From: Pelagibius sp050043265
GTDB lineage: Bacteria; Pseudomonadota; Alphaproteobacteria; Kiloniellales; Kiloniellaceae
Reading direction: 5' to 3'
Assembly (NCBI GenBank): GCA_050043265.1
Contig: JBHJIR010000081.1
Coordinates: 1 to 64,000, forward strand
Length of the DNA stretch: 64,000 bases
The notes beneath the pieces were generated by a model, which was given only the letters and a program-made list of their open reading frames with translations, had not been told where the DNA came from and made no database searches. The translations under genes were made by a program, and so were the position numbers. Each line of letters begins with the position of its first letter. The stretch's first letter is position 1. Positions 18,645 through 26,721 of the stretch are shown piece by piece.

Positions 18645-20288
18645 TCAGGACTCCACCGCACGGCCGCGCTGGGCGAATATCCCGCGCGGTCGTTTCTGGA
18701 TGAACAGGATGATGGCGACCAGGATGAAAATCTTGGCCAGCACCGCCCCGGCATAGGGCTCCAGGAACTTGTTCACCAGGCCGAGCGACAACGCGCCGAC
18801 CAGGGTGCCCCACAGATTCCCCACCCCGCCGAAGACCACCACCATGAAGCTGTCGATGATGTAGCCCTGCCCCAGGTTCGGGCTGACGTTGTCGATCTGG
18901 CTGAGCGCCACCCCGGCCATGCCGGCGATGCCGGAGCCAAGGCCGAAGGTCATGGCGTCGACCCAGCCGGTGCGGATGCCCATGGAGGACGCCATCGGGC
19001 GGTTCTGGGTAACCGCGCGCATCTGCAGGCCGTAGCTGGACCGCCGGATCAGCAGCATCAGCGTGGTGAAGACCAGCAGCGCGAAGACGATGATCCAGAT
19101 CCGGTTATAGGTCAGTGTCAGGCCGCCGGCCACCTCCCAGGCGCCGCTCATCCAGGCCGGGTTGCCCACTTCGCGGTTGGTCGGCCCGAAGAGGCTGCGC
19201 ACCACCTGCTGCAGGATGAGGCTGAGGCCCCAGGTCGCCAGCAGGGTTTCCAGCGGACGGCCATAGAGGAAGCGGATGATGCCGCGCTCGATGCCGATGC
19301 CGATGGCGCCGGTTACCACAAACGCCGCCGGCACCGCGACCAGCAGCGAATAATCAAAGGCCCCCGGCATGGTAGAGCGGAAAATCTCCTGCACGACAAA
19401 GGTGGTGTAGGCGCCCAGCATCACCATCTCGCCGTGGGCCATGTTGATGACCCCCATGACGCCGAAGGTAATGGCGAGGCCGATGGCGGCCAGCAGCAGC
19501 ACCGATCCCAGGCTGACACCCTGGAAGATGTTGGCCAGAAAGCCGTTGAAGGCGAGGCCTTCCTCGATGGCCTTGAGCGCCGCTTCGGCGGCGGCGCGCA
19601 CCTCGGGGTCAGGCTCCGTCGGGTTACCATCGCTGTCGGTCACCAGAATGCCGGCGGCCAGCGCGCGCACCTCCGGGTCGGTGAAACTGCCGAGTTCCTG
19701 CAGCGCGGCAATGCGCGTGGTTTTGTCGTCGGACTCCGCCAGCCGGGTCGCCGCCAGCGCCCGGCGCAGCCGCGCCTCCACGGCGGCGTCCTGCTCCTTG
19801 GCGATCGCCGCCTCCAGGGCCGGGATCATCTCCGTCTGGGTACTGCGGAACACCGCGTCGGCCGCGCGGATGCGCGTCGCCGGGTTGTTGCTGCCCAGGG
19901 TCAGCGCGCCCAGGCTGCCCTTCACCAACTGGCGCAGCCGATTGTTGATCTTGATCTTGGAAACGTCGCGCTTGCCGACCTCGCCCAGGGCCTCACCGGT
20001 CATCGCGTCGAATATGAGATAGCCGCCCGGGCTGTCCTCGCCGATCACCATGCGGTCTTCCGCGTCGGTGAGGAACAGCCGGCCGTCGAGAAAGGCCTCG
20101 AGAACCGGCACCGCGCGCTCGTCACCGCCGGCGAGAATGCGTTCCACCGCCTCGCCCTTGGCATCGTAGGAGGATTCCCGCAGGCCCTGAAGATCCTCCG
20201 CCAGATCGGCAAGAGCCGCCGTGGGCAGCAGCAGCCCCAGCAACAGAACCAGGAAGCGCAGTCGGCGGACCAAAGGAGCGACGGACAT
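18645..20288 (-). CDS. urtB: UrtB, urea ABC transporter permease with long N-terminal domain
   Basis: 547 aa from the ATG at 20288. The C-terminal ~300 residues are a LivH-type permease (ITFGVMGVINMAHGEMVMLG; VVFGGVGNLWGTLVGAL). Ahead of it is a signal peptide and a ~230-residue soluble, helix-rich domain with HEAT-like pairs (ILAGGDERAVPVLEAFLDGR; DKTTRIAALQELGSFTDPEV), presumably periplasmic. This two-part build is known for proteobacterial UrtB, so it is not a new fusion. Its job in urea uptake is unclear. Confidence 0.94.
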   Translation of the reverse strand: MSVAPLVRRLRFLVLLLGLLLPTAALADLAEDLQGLRESSYDAKGEAVERILAGGDERAVPVLEAFLDGRLFLTDAEDRMVIGEDSPGGYLIFDAMTGEALGEVGKRDVSKIKINNRLRQLVKGSLGALTLGSNNPATRIRAADAVFRSTQTEMIPALEAAIAKEQDAAVEARLRRALAATRLAESDDKTTRIAALQELGSFTDPEVRALAAGILVTDSDGNPTEPDPEVRAAAEAALKAIEEGLAFNGFLANIFQGVSLGSVLLLAAIGLAITFGVMGVINMAHGEMVMLGAYTTFVVQEIFRSTMPGAFDYSLLVAVPAAFVVTGAIGIGIERGIIRFLYGRPLETLLATWGLSLILQQVVRSLFGPTNREVGNPAWMSGAWEVAGGLTLTYNRIWIIVFALLVFTTLMLLIRRSSYGLQMRAVTQNRPMASSMGIRTGWVDAMTFGLGSGIAGMAGVALSQIDNVSPNLGQGYIIDSFMVVVFGGVGNLWGTLVGALSLGLVNKFLEPYAGAVLAKIFILVAIILFIQKRPRGIFAQRGRAVES

Positions 20289-20364
20289 CAAGGGCGTTCC
20301 GGAAACATCTGGAAGAAAGGAAGTCGTGGAGGCGACCCCGCTGGGGCCGCCTCCGACAACAGGC

Positions 20365-21648
20365 TTACTGCTTCACGTACTTCGGCTCTTCGCAGTTGCC
20401 GCAGACCCAGGGATAGGTCCAGTCGGCGGTCAGTTTGGCACTCTCCGGGATGAAGTCGCTCCAGGCGTCGCCCACGACCTCGGCCTTGGTCGACCACACG
20501 GTCTCGATCTGGCCATCGTCCTGGATCTCCCCGATCAGCACCGGCTTGGAGAGGTGATGGTTCACGTTCATCACCGCCATGCCGCCGGTCAGGTTCGGCA
20601 CCTTCTGGCCGTACATGGCCTGGCGCACCGCGTCGACGTCGGTGGTGCCGGCCTGCTCGACCGCCTGACTCCACATCTTGAAGCCGATGTAGGTGGCCTC
20701 CATCGGGTCGTTGGTGACGCGCTTGTCGTCCTTGATGAAGGTGTGCCACTGATCGATGAACTCGTCGTTCACGCCGGCCTCGACGCTCATGAAGTAGTTC
20801 CAGGCAGCCAGGTGACCGACCAGCGGCGCCGTGTCCAGGCCAGCGAGTTCCTCCTCACCCACGGAGAAGGCCACGACCGGGATTTCCTCGGCCTTGATGC
20901 CCTGGTTGCCGAGTTCCTTATAGAAGGGAACGTTGGCATCGCCGTTGATGGTGGAGACCACCGCCGTCTTCTTGCCCTGCGAGGCAAAGGTCTTCACCTC
21001 GGACACGATGGTCTGCCAATCGGAATGACCGAAGGGCGTGTAGTTCTCCATGATGTCGTCGTCGGAGATGCCCTTGGCATTCAGGAAGGCCCGCAGGATC
21101 TTGTTGGTGGTCCGCGGGTAGACGTAGTCGGTGCCGAGCAGCACGAAACGCTCGGCCTTGCCGCCGTCGTCGCTCATCAGATACTCGACCGCCGGGATCG
21201 CCTGCTGGTTCGGCGCCGCGCCGGTGTAGAAGACGTTGCGCGAGCTCTCCTCGCCCTCGTACTGCACCGGATAGAATAGCAGGCCGTTCAGTTCCTCGAA
21301 GACCGGCAGCACCGACTTGCGCGAGACCGAGGTCCAGCAGCCGAACACCACATCGACCTTGTCCTTTTCGATCAGCTCGCGCGCCTTCTCGGCGAACAAC
21401 GGCCAGTCGGACGCGGGATCGACGACCACCGCCTCGACCTGCTTGCCCAGCAGGCCGCCCTTCTTGTTGAGATCGTCGACCATCATCAGGACGGTGTCCT
21501 TCAGGGTCGTCTCGGAGATGGCCATGGTGCCGGACAGCGAGTGAAGCACTCCGACCTTGATCGTCTCGGCCGCCTGGGCCACCGAACCACCGGCGAGGGC
21601 AGCCGCAAAAGCCGCCGCGCCCATCGCCCCCCTAATTACGGATTTCAT
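20365..21648 (-). CDS. urtA: UrtA, urea ABC transporter substrate-binding protein
   Basis: 427 aa periplasmic binding protein with a signal peptide ending at about residue 27 (AQAAETIKVG). The start IKVGVLHSLSGTMAISETTL and DWPLFAEKARELI are diagnostic of UrtA/FmdD-type binding proteins within the Leu/Ile/Val family. It is the first gene of the urt-ure block. The downstream gap to urtB is 76 bp. Confidence 0.95.
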   Translation of the reverse strand: MKSVIRGAMGAAAFAAALAGGSVAQAAETIKVGVLHSLSGTMAISETTLKDTVLMMVDDLNKKGGLLGKQVEAVVVDPASDWPLFAEKARELIEKDKVDVVFGCWTSVSRKSVLPVFEELNGLLFYPVQYEGEESSRNVFYTGAAPNQQAIPAVEYLMSDDGGKAERFVLLGTDYVYPRTTNKILRAFLNAKGISDDDIMENYTPFGHSDWQTIVSEVKTFASQGKKTAVVSTINGDANVPFYKELGNQGIKAEEIPVVAFSVGEEELAGLDTAPLVGHLAAWNYFMSVEAGVNDEFIDQWHTFIKDDKRVTNDPMEATYIGFKMWSQAVEQAGTTDVDAVRQAMYGQKVPNLTGGMAVMNVNHHLSKPVLIGEIQDDGQIETVWSTKAEVVGDAWSDFIPESAKLTADWTYPWVCGNCEEPKYVKQ

Positions 21649-21974
21649 TGTCTAACTCCGCTAGACGTTGATGTTGCACCGCAAAAGTGTGCGAATATTG
21701 GATACAATCTGTCAAGGCTCAAACAAATAAAAATGTCACAAAGCCACAGATAAGAAGGAGTATTTATAGAAAAATACAAATAGATATTAGGCGCGCAAGC
21801 CGCTAAATACTTGCGCGTTACTCCCCTGACCAGCCGGTCGGGGGTCTCCCCACCGCGATGCGGTCGCGGTCACCGTCTTCAAGCGCATTGACGTCCTCGC
21901 CGGCACCCCCTACTGACGGGAAGCGGACTGTTGTTCAGTCCGCTAGAGGCTGATGTTGCACAGCTGATGCCTCC
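21649..21974. promoter_or_regulatory. urtA leader and upstream region
   Basis: AT-rich between about 21680 and 21815, unlike its surroundings. On the minus strand a TTGACA lies at 21715-21710, a possible -35 element with no convincing -10 at standard spacing. No sigma-54 (TGGC-N8-TGC) site could be found. A 23-bp imperfect direct repeat (TCCGCTAGA..TGATGTTGCAC) occurs at 21657-21679 and 21939-21961, and a perfect 9-bp-stem hairpin at 21922-21944. No gene is evident here. Confidence 0.4.
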
Positions 21975-22003
21975 GGCCTCCGGGTGCCCGGCATCCGGAG
22001 GCC
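21975..22003 (-). terminator. Hairpin after the guanidine operon, possible terminator
   Basis: Perfect 9-bp stem (GGCCTCCGG / CCGGAGGCC) with an 11-base loop, 36 bp beyond the stop of the His-rich gene. No U-tract follows, so the terminator role is tentative. Confidence 0.45.
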
Positions 22004-22038
22004 ACCGGCCCCGGACACCGCGACCACGCTGTCTAGCG

Positions 22039-22503
22039 CTAGTGCCCTCCCCGCGCCTCGTCCTCCCTCAAAATGTCGACCATCTCCCGCAGATCCACGT
22101 CGCGCCGGCTGCGCAGCGAGACGTAGACGAAATTCATCGTGGCGCGTTCACGGACCAGGCTGGCCGGGAACGGCAGGTAGACCAGTTCGTCGGCGCCGAA
22201 GGCCGGCGAGGCAGTGCCGACCTGATAGGCGTAACGCATCTCGACATCGACCAGCCGCTGTACCTCGCCGTCGGGGCCATGCAGGTGATCGGGAATGCGC
22301 GCGACGCGCAGGAAACTCGGCTTGTCCTCGGCGTCGTCGAAGCCCTCCATCAGCGCGTCGGCCAGCAAGTCGGAGTCGTCGCGCGGAGCCCCCGGCGAGG
22401 CCGCATGCGGATCGGCATGGGGGTGCGAATGCAGGTGCTGGGGATCGGGCGGATGGTTGTGGCCGTGATCGCGGCCGTGGCTGTGCTTGTGGGGCGCGCT
22501 CAT
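22039..22503 (-). CDS. Small His-rich protein, candidate metal-handling partner of the guanidine hydrolase
   Basis: 154 aa, no family recognised. The first 33 residues contain 11 histidines in HxH/HGH arrays (residues 5-33), like the metal tails of UreE, HypB or SlyD. Then comes an acidic helix (DDSDLLADALMEGFDDAEDK). The remaining ~90 residues look globular, with YAYQVGTASPAFGADELVY and FVYVSLRSRRDVDLREM. There is no signal peptide or membrane segment, so it is probably cytosolic. The ATG overlaps the hydrolase stop (ATGA), implying coupled translation. Known guanidine hydrolases need Ni2+ and HypA/HypB-like chaperones, none of which are visible here. A nickel storage or delivery role is inference from the His tail and position. 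Confidence 0.8.
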   Translation of the reverse strand: MSAPHKHSHGRDHGHNHPPDPQHLHSHPHADPHAASPGAPRDDSDLLADALMEGFDDAEDKPSFLRVARIPDHLHGPDGEVQRLVDVEMRYAYQVGTASPAFGADELVYLPFPASLVRERATMNFVYVSLRSRRDVDLREMVDILREDEARGGH

Positions 22504-23729
22504 GCCGTCCCTCCGGTGAAATCGACCGGCTTGTCGATGATGCCCTTGTGGGCCCCCATCTTGCCGTGTGCGACCAGAGTCCCCAGCACGTCGACCATGA
22601 CCCGCGTCGCGAACAGCGAGGTGATGTCGGAGGTGTCGTAAGGCGGCGAGACCTCCACCACCTCCATACCGCAGCTGCCCTCGGCCGCCACCTTGGCGAC
22701 CAGGCCCAGCGCTTCGCGCGGCAGAAAGCCGCCGGGCTCCGGCCAGCCGGTGCCCGGCACGAAGCCGCAGTCGACACTGTCGATATCGAAGCTGAGATAA
22801 ACCGCGTCGGCATCCTTCCAGGCGATCTCCAGGGCGATCTCGGCCACCTTGTCGATGCCCAGGCGCTCGACGTCCGACATCGAAATGATGGTGGTATCGC
22901 GCTTGCGCGCCTCGACCACCGCCTCGCGCGGCACCTGCCAGCCGCCGATACCGATCTGCACCAGGTTCTTGGCCGGCACGTTTTCCAGGTTGGTGGCGTG
23001 GAACCACGGCGTCGTGTGCATGCGCTCGTCCAGGTCTTTTTCCTGGATGTCGGCGTGACGGTCGAAGTGGATGATGCCGATCTTCTTGGAGGTACATTGG
23101 GCGATGCCGCGCACGGTGGCGAAGCCGATGGAGTGGTCGCCGCCCATGATCATCGGCAGCGCGCCGGACGAGAACACGTGCCCGACGGCGCGCGATATCT
23201 GGTCGAAGGTCTTTTCGATGTTGGCCGGGATGGTGAAGACGTCACCGACGTCGCACAGCGTCATCTGCTCGCGCAGGTCGACACCCATCTCGTAGTTGTA
23301 GGGGGTGTAGAGCGCCGAGATGCGGCGAATGCCCTGCGGGCCGAAGCGGGTGCCCGGGCGGTAGGTGGTGCCGCCGTCGAAAGGCACGCCCAGCGCCGCG
23401 GCGTCGTAGTTCCCGACTTTGGCGACGTCTTCGATGTAAGGCGCCTTCAGGAAGGTGTTGATGCCGGCATAGTGCGGCAGCTCACCGCGCGCGAATGTCG
23501 GGATGCTGCGGTCCTCGATGCTGTCGGCGGCGGCCAGGCCGACGCGCAGGGCCCACTGACGCTCCTTCTGCCAGCCGTCGTCAGGCAGATCCGCCTCCTT
23601 CAGCGCCGAGCGCCAGCCCTGCAGCTGCATCTTGTCGAAGTCCGGATGGTGGTGGCGGCGGCGTTCCAGCGGAGCGGTTTGGCCACCGGCGGCACGGCTG
23701 ATCCGGCGGCTGATATCACTGCACAGCAT
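22500..23729 (-). CDS. gdmH: Arginase-fold ureohydrolase, probable guanidine hydrolase (GdmH-like)
   Basis: 409 aa from the ATG at 23729. All six binuclear-metal ligands of the ureohydrolase family are present: His199 (GGDHS), Asp223/His225/Asp227 (HFDRHAD), Asp315 and Asp317 (SFDIDSVD). Position 224 is Arg, where agmatinases and arginases have Ala or Ser (DAHxD). A ~100-residue N-terminal extension exceeds ordinary agmatinase length, as in GdmH. Expected reaction: guanidine + water -> urea + ammonia, Ni-dependent. The specificity is inferred from the guanidine-I riboswitch and transporter in the same operon and from the urease next door. Agmatinase is the alternative. It overlaps the ATPase gene by 14 bp. 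Confidence 0.82.
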   Translation of the reverse strand: MLCSDISRRISRAAGGQTAPLERRRHHHPDFDKMQLQGWRSALKEADLPDDGWQKERQWALRVGLAAADSIEDRSIPTFARGELPHYAGINTFLKAPYIEDVAKVGNYDAAALGVPFDGGTTYRPGTRFGPQGIRRISALYTPYNYEMGVDLREQMTLCDVGDVFTIPANIEKTFDQISRAVGHVFSSGALPMIMGGDHSIGFATVRGIAQCTSKKIGIIHFDRHADIQEKDLDERMHTTPWFHATNLENVPAKNLVQIGIGGWQVPREAVVEARKRDTTIISMSDVERLGIDKVAEIALEIAWKDADAVYLSFDIDSVDCGFVPGTGWPEPGGFLPREALGLVAKVAAEGSCGMEVVEVSPPYDTSDITSLFATRVMVDVLGTLVAHGKMGAHKGIIDKPVDFTGGTA

Positions 23730-24549
23730 TGAAGGGTCCTTCGTTCCTGTAAGGCTTCTGGTTGGATTTCCTGTTAAAACGGTCGGCCTCGGCGGCCAGT
23801 TCTTCCGGCAGTTCCGGCGGCAGGCTGCGGCGGCGGTCGATCGGCAGGTCGTAGGTGATGGTGGCGCCATAGGCCTCCGGCGCCTGCGGATCCCAGCGCA
23901 GCTTGTCGAAGACCAGCAGGCGGGTGCCCAGCTTGAAGCCTTCCTGCAGGTCGTGGGTGACCATGAAGATCGTCATCTTCTCCTCCTCCCACAGCGACAG
24001 GATGATCTCGTGCATGCGCTGGCGGGTGCCGGGGTCGAGCGCGCCGAAAGGCTCGTCGAGCAGCAGCACCTTGGGCTTGGGGATCAGCGCCTGGGCGATG
24101 GCGAGGCGCTGCTGCATGCCGCCGGACAGCGTCTGGGGATAGGCGTTGCGCGCCTGGGTCAGGCCGCCGCGCTCCAGCAGGTGTTCGGCCTCCGCCATGG
24201 CGCGGCGGCGGCGCGCGCCAAAAAAGCGCCCGCAGAATCCGGAACCGGCCAGTTCCATCGGCAGGATGACATTCTCCATCACCGTCAGGTGGGGGAACAC
24301 CGAGTAGCGCTGGAACACCACGCCGCGGTCGGCCTGGGGCTCGTCGGCCAGCGGCGCGCCGTCCAGGCGGATCTCGCCGCCGCTGGGGCGTTCCTCGCTG
24401 AGCAGCAGGCGCAGGAAGCTGGACTTGCCGCAGCCGCTGGCGCCGACGACGGAACAGAACGCCTGCGCCTCGATCTCCAGGTTGACCCGCTCCAGCACCA
24501 TGAAGTCGCCGTAGGCGAGCGAAAGGTTGCGCACGGAAATGAGGCTCAC
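23716..24549 (-). CDS. ABC transporter ATP-binding protein, guanidine-associated NitT/TauT type
   Basis: 277 aa from a GTG at 24549 that overlaps the permease stop (GTGA). A longer in-frame reading would lie inside the permease gene. Walker A GASGCGKSS, signature LSGGMQQRLAIAQAL, Walker B KVLLLDEPFGALDP and the switch HD pair in VTHDLQEG are intact. The C-terminal ~50 residues (YGATITYDLPIDRRRSLPPEL) are an extension beyond the usual TauB core. It energises uptake with the two upstream genes. Confidence 0.88.
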   Translation of the reverse strand: MSLISVRNLSLAYGDFMVLERVNLEIEAQAFCSVVGASGCGKSSFLRLLLSEERPSGGEIRLDGAPLADEPQADRGVVFQRYSVFPHLTVMENVILPMELAGSGFCGRFFGARRRRAMAEAEHLLERGGLTQARNAYPQTLSGGMQQRLAIAQALIPKPKVLLLDEPFGALDPGTRQRMHEIILSLWEEEKMTIFMVTHDLQEGFKLGTRLLVFDKLRWDPQAPEAYGATITYDLPIDRRRSLPPELPEELAAEADRFNRKSNQKPYRNEGPFNAVQ

Positions 24550-25367
24550 AGCGCCGCCTCCCCGGACTGCCAGGCAAAGGCGCGGCGCGACAGCCGGCGC
24601 AGCAGCCAGTCGAGCACGAAGGCCAGCAGGGTGATCCAGGCCACGTAGGGCAGGATGACGTCCATCGCCAAATAGCGTCGTACCAGGAAGATGCGGTAGC
24701 CGAGCCCCTCGGTCGCCGCGATAGCCTCGCTGGAAATGAGGAACAGCCAGGCCGGCCCGAGCGACAGACGCAAGGCGCTGATCAGCCGCGGCAGGGTCTG
24801 CGGCAGCACCACACGGGTCACGATCTGCCACGTCGAGGCGCCGAGGGTCTGTGCCTTCACCAACTGCTCGCGCGGCAGGCCGGCGACCGACATGGAGAGA
24901 TCGCGCACCATGAAGGGCGTCACGCCGATGACGATCAGCGTCACCTTGGCCAGTTCGCCGAGGCCGAAGACGATGAAGAGAACCGGCAGCACCGCCAGGG
25001 GCGGCACCACCGAAAGCACTGCGACGACCGGCGCGAAGGCCGAACGGGCAAGCGGCAGCAGGCCGATGGCGATCCCGCACACCAGGCCGATCCCCGTCGC
25101 CACCGTCAGGCCGAGGCCGAGACGCAGCAGGCTGGCAAGCGTGTCGTCCCATAGAATGTAGGTCCCTTTGCGCGGGTCCGGCTGAAAGGCCAAGCGGTCG
25201 ATCGCGTCGGCGAAGCTCTGCAGCGAGGGCAGCAGCTTGTCGTTCGGGTTCACCGCCAGGCGGGCGTCGGAGGCCATCAGGTAGGCAGCGGCCAGGAGGA
25301 TGAAGGGCAGAGCCCCGAGCAAAAGCTGCCCGCCCCGTCCCGGCCGCCGATTGATCAACCTGCCCAT
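24546..25367 (-). CDS. ABC transporter permease, guanidine-associated NitT/TauT type
   Basis: 273 aa, about six membrane helices with the binding-protein-dependent transport signature in the EAA-loop region (VKAQTLGASTWQIVTRVVLP). The N-terminal segment NPNDKLLPSLQSFADAI is typical of NitT/TauT permeases. It starts 38 bp after the binding-protein stop and overlaps the ATPase gene. Substrate assignment is from the riboswitch. Confidence 0.88.
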   Translation of the reverse strand: MGRLINRRPGRGGQLLLGALPFILLAAAYLMASDARLAVNPNDKLLPSLQSFADAIDRLAFQPDPRKGTYILWDDTLASLLRLGLGLTVATGIGLVCGIAIGLLPLARSAFAPVVAVLSVVPPLAVLPVLFIVFGLGELAKVTLIVIGVTPFMVRDLSMSVAGLPREQLVKAQTLGASTWQIVTRVVLPQTLPRLISALRLSLGPAWLFLISSEAIAATEGLGYRIFLVRRYLAMDVILPYVAWITLLAFVLDWLLRRLSRRAFAWQSGEAAL

Positions 25368-25405
25368 AAGCGCCGCGACACCCCCCTTGCCGTTGCCGCC
25401 GTAGC

Positions 25406-26491
25406 CTAAAGAGCGCCGTCCGCCGCCATCTTCATGAAGTCCATGTCGAAGCGCAGCTTGGTGTTGGCCGTGTCGCCCAGGGTGCCGCCGCCGGGAAAGA
25501 CCATGCCGACGTAGTCAGGGCTCGGCGCCCCCTCGCCCAGGATGCCGTGGTCGAACAGGAAGTTGCGCACCACGTCCATGGTCTCGGCCAGCTTCTCGCT
25601 CGTGGCGAAGCCGAGGGCCTCGTCCGGCTCGTAGAACATCTTGGTGGTCGCCAGTTGGGCGTCGTAGCCGGCCAGGTCGGTACCCGACTGCGCGCCCATG
25701 AAGCTGCGCGCTGCCTTACCCTCGGCATCGTCCTTCATCATGATGGACATGGTCTCGTACCAGGCGCCGACCAGCGCCTTGCCGAAGTCCGGGTTGTCGG
25801 CCAGGGTCTCGGTGTTCACCACCAGCATGTCGATGATTTCGCCCGGGATGTCCTCCGAGGTGTAGAGCACCTTGGCGCCCGGCTCGGCGGCGATCTCGCT
25901 GAGCAGCGGGTTCCAGGTCACCACCGCCTCGACCTCGGACGTCTTGAAGGCGGCGACCATGTCGGCGTCGGAGGTATTGACCACCGTCAGATCGCGCTCG
26001 GCGATGCCGGCGCTGTCCAGCGCACGGGCCAGCAGATAGTGGGAGACTGAGAGCTCCACCAAGTTGACGCTCTTGCCCTTCAGGCCGGCCAGGGTGAGAT
26101 CGCCCTTCACCACCACGCCGTCGTTGCCGTTGGAGAAATCGCCGATGATGAGAGCGGTGGAATCCAGCCCGCCGCCGGCCGGAATGGACAGCGCGTCCAT
26201 GTTGGTCATGACGCAGCCGTCGAAGGCCCCGGCGGTGTATTGGTTGATCGATTCGATGTAGTCGTTGATCTGCACGACTTCGATCTCGATGCCGTACTTT
26301 TTGGCCCACTTGTCGACGATGCCTTTGTCGGCCGCGTAGGCCCAGGGCATCCAGCCCACGTAGATGGACCAGGCAATCTTGAAGCTGTCTTTCTTGGCCG
26401 CCATCGCCGGCTGCCCCGCCAGCGCCGCTACCGCGACGAGCCCGCACAGCAGCCCTTTCGTCAAACCCCTCCTAGAAACGTAACGCAGCAT
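25406..26491 (-). CDS. ABC transporter substrate-binding protein, probable guanidine binding
   Basis: 361 aa with a Sec-type signal peptide (cleavage near residue 31, AMAAKK). NMT1/TauA-like fold: FKIAWSIYVGWMPWAYAADK at the mature N-terminus, then TSEVEAVVTWNPLLSEI in the hinge region. Such proteins are often labelled putative urea ABC transporter binding proteins. The guanidine-I riboswitch in its leader points to guanidine instead. AGGAGG lies six bases before the ATG and may be masked by the expression platform at 26495-26541. Confidence 0.87.
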   Translation of the reverse strand: MLRYVSRRGLTKGLLCGLVAVAALAGQPAMAAKKDSFKIAWSIYVGWMPWAYAADKGIVDKWAKKYGIEIEVVQINDYIESINQYTAGAFDGCVMTNMDALSIPAGGGLDSTALIIGDFSNGNDGVVVKGDLTLAGLKGKSVNLVELSVSHYLLARALDSAGIAERDLTVVNTSDADMVAAFKTSEVEAVVTWNPLLSEIAAEPGAKVLYTSEDIPGEIIDMLVVNTETLADNPDFGKALVGAWYETMSIMMKDDAEGKAARSFMGAQSGTDLAGYDAQLATTKMFYEPDEALGFATSEKLAETMDVVRNFLFDHGILGEGAPSPDYVGMVFPGGGTLGDTANTKLRFDMDFMKMAADGAL

Positions 26492-26494
26492 CCC

Positions 26495-26541
26495 AAACCT
26501 CCTGTTCGATCTCGTTTTTATCGATCGGAGGTCTTTCGACC
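26495..26541 (-). promoter_or_regulatory. Putative riboswitch expression platform with anti-Shine-Dalgarno
   Basis: In the RNA, AGACCUCC (26534-26527) can pair over eight bases, one of them G-U, with the Shine-Dalgarno GGAGGUUU (26502-26495). The same AGACC can instead close a GGUC-GAAA-GACC tetraloop hairpin (26541-26530), and AGACCUC is the exact complement of GAGGUCU (26591-26585) at the foot of the aptamer. Mutually exclusive pairings suggest translational control. Which state guanidine favours was not resolved by eye. Confidence 0.5.
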
Positions 26542-26588
26542 CGACCCAGAAACACCTGTAAGAGGGACTCCTGAAGCTGGCCTCAGAC

Positions 26589-26721
26589 CTCTTGCAGTGA
26601 TCTCCCGGGATTTTGGCCCGCCGTGTATCCGGAGCAGTATGTGGCCCCGGAGTGCATCTCTCGGACCAGACACCGTCATGACAACAGCCGGAACCCTAGA
26701 CGCCCTGCACCGGCATAAGAG
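26589..26721 (-). promoter_or_regulatory. Guanidine-I riboswitch (ykkC class) aptamer
   Basis: All conserved ykkC blocks are present in order on the minus strand: CUAGGGUUCCGG (26699-26688), GGUCCGAGAGAUGCACUC (26667 on) and ACGGCGGGCCAAAAUCCCGG (26624 on). A base stem can form from UGCAG (26709-26705) with CUGCA (26597-26593), extended by CUCUU (26721-26717) with AAGAG. The class binds free guanidinium and switches on guanidine carboxylases, exporters and guanidine importers/hydrolases. Here it heads the transporter-ureohydrolase operon. A short frame across it is not a gene. Confidence 0.93.

Noticed and set aside
18645..20288. UrtB with a long N-terminal soluble domain as a new fusion
   Set aside because: The two-part UrtB is already widespread in proteobacterial urea transporters.
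17388..20453. A very long plus-strand open frame (about 1020 codons) opposite urtBC
   Set aside because: It lies antisense to three clear urt genes, has low-complexity His/Gln/Arg/Ala composition and no domain. It is a GC-skew shadow of real coding on the other strand.
21649..21800. Sigma-54/NtrC promoter for urtA
   Set aside because: Expected from nitrogen control but no TGGC-N8-TGC element was found by reading the minus strand.
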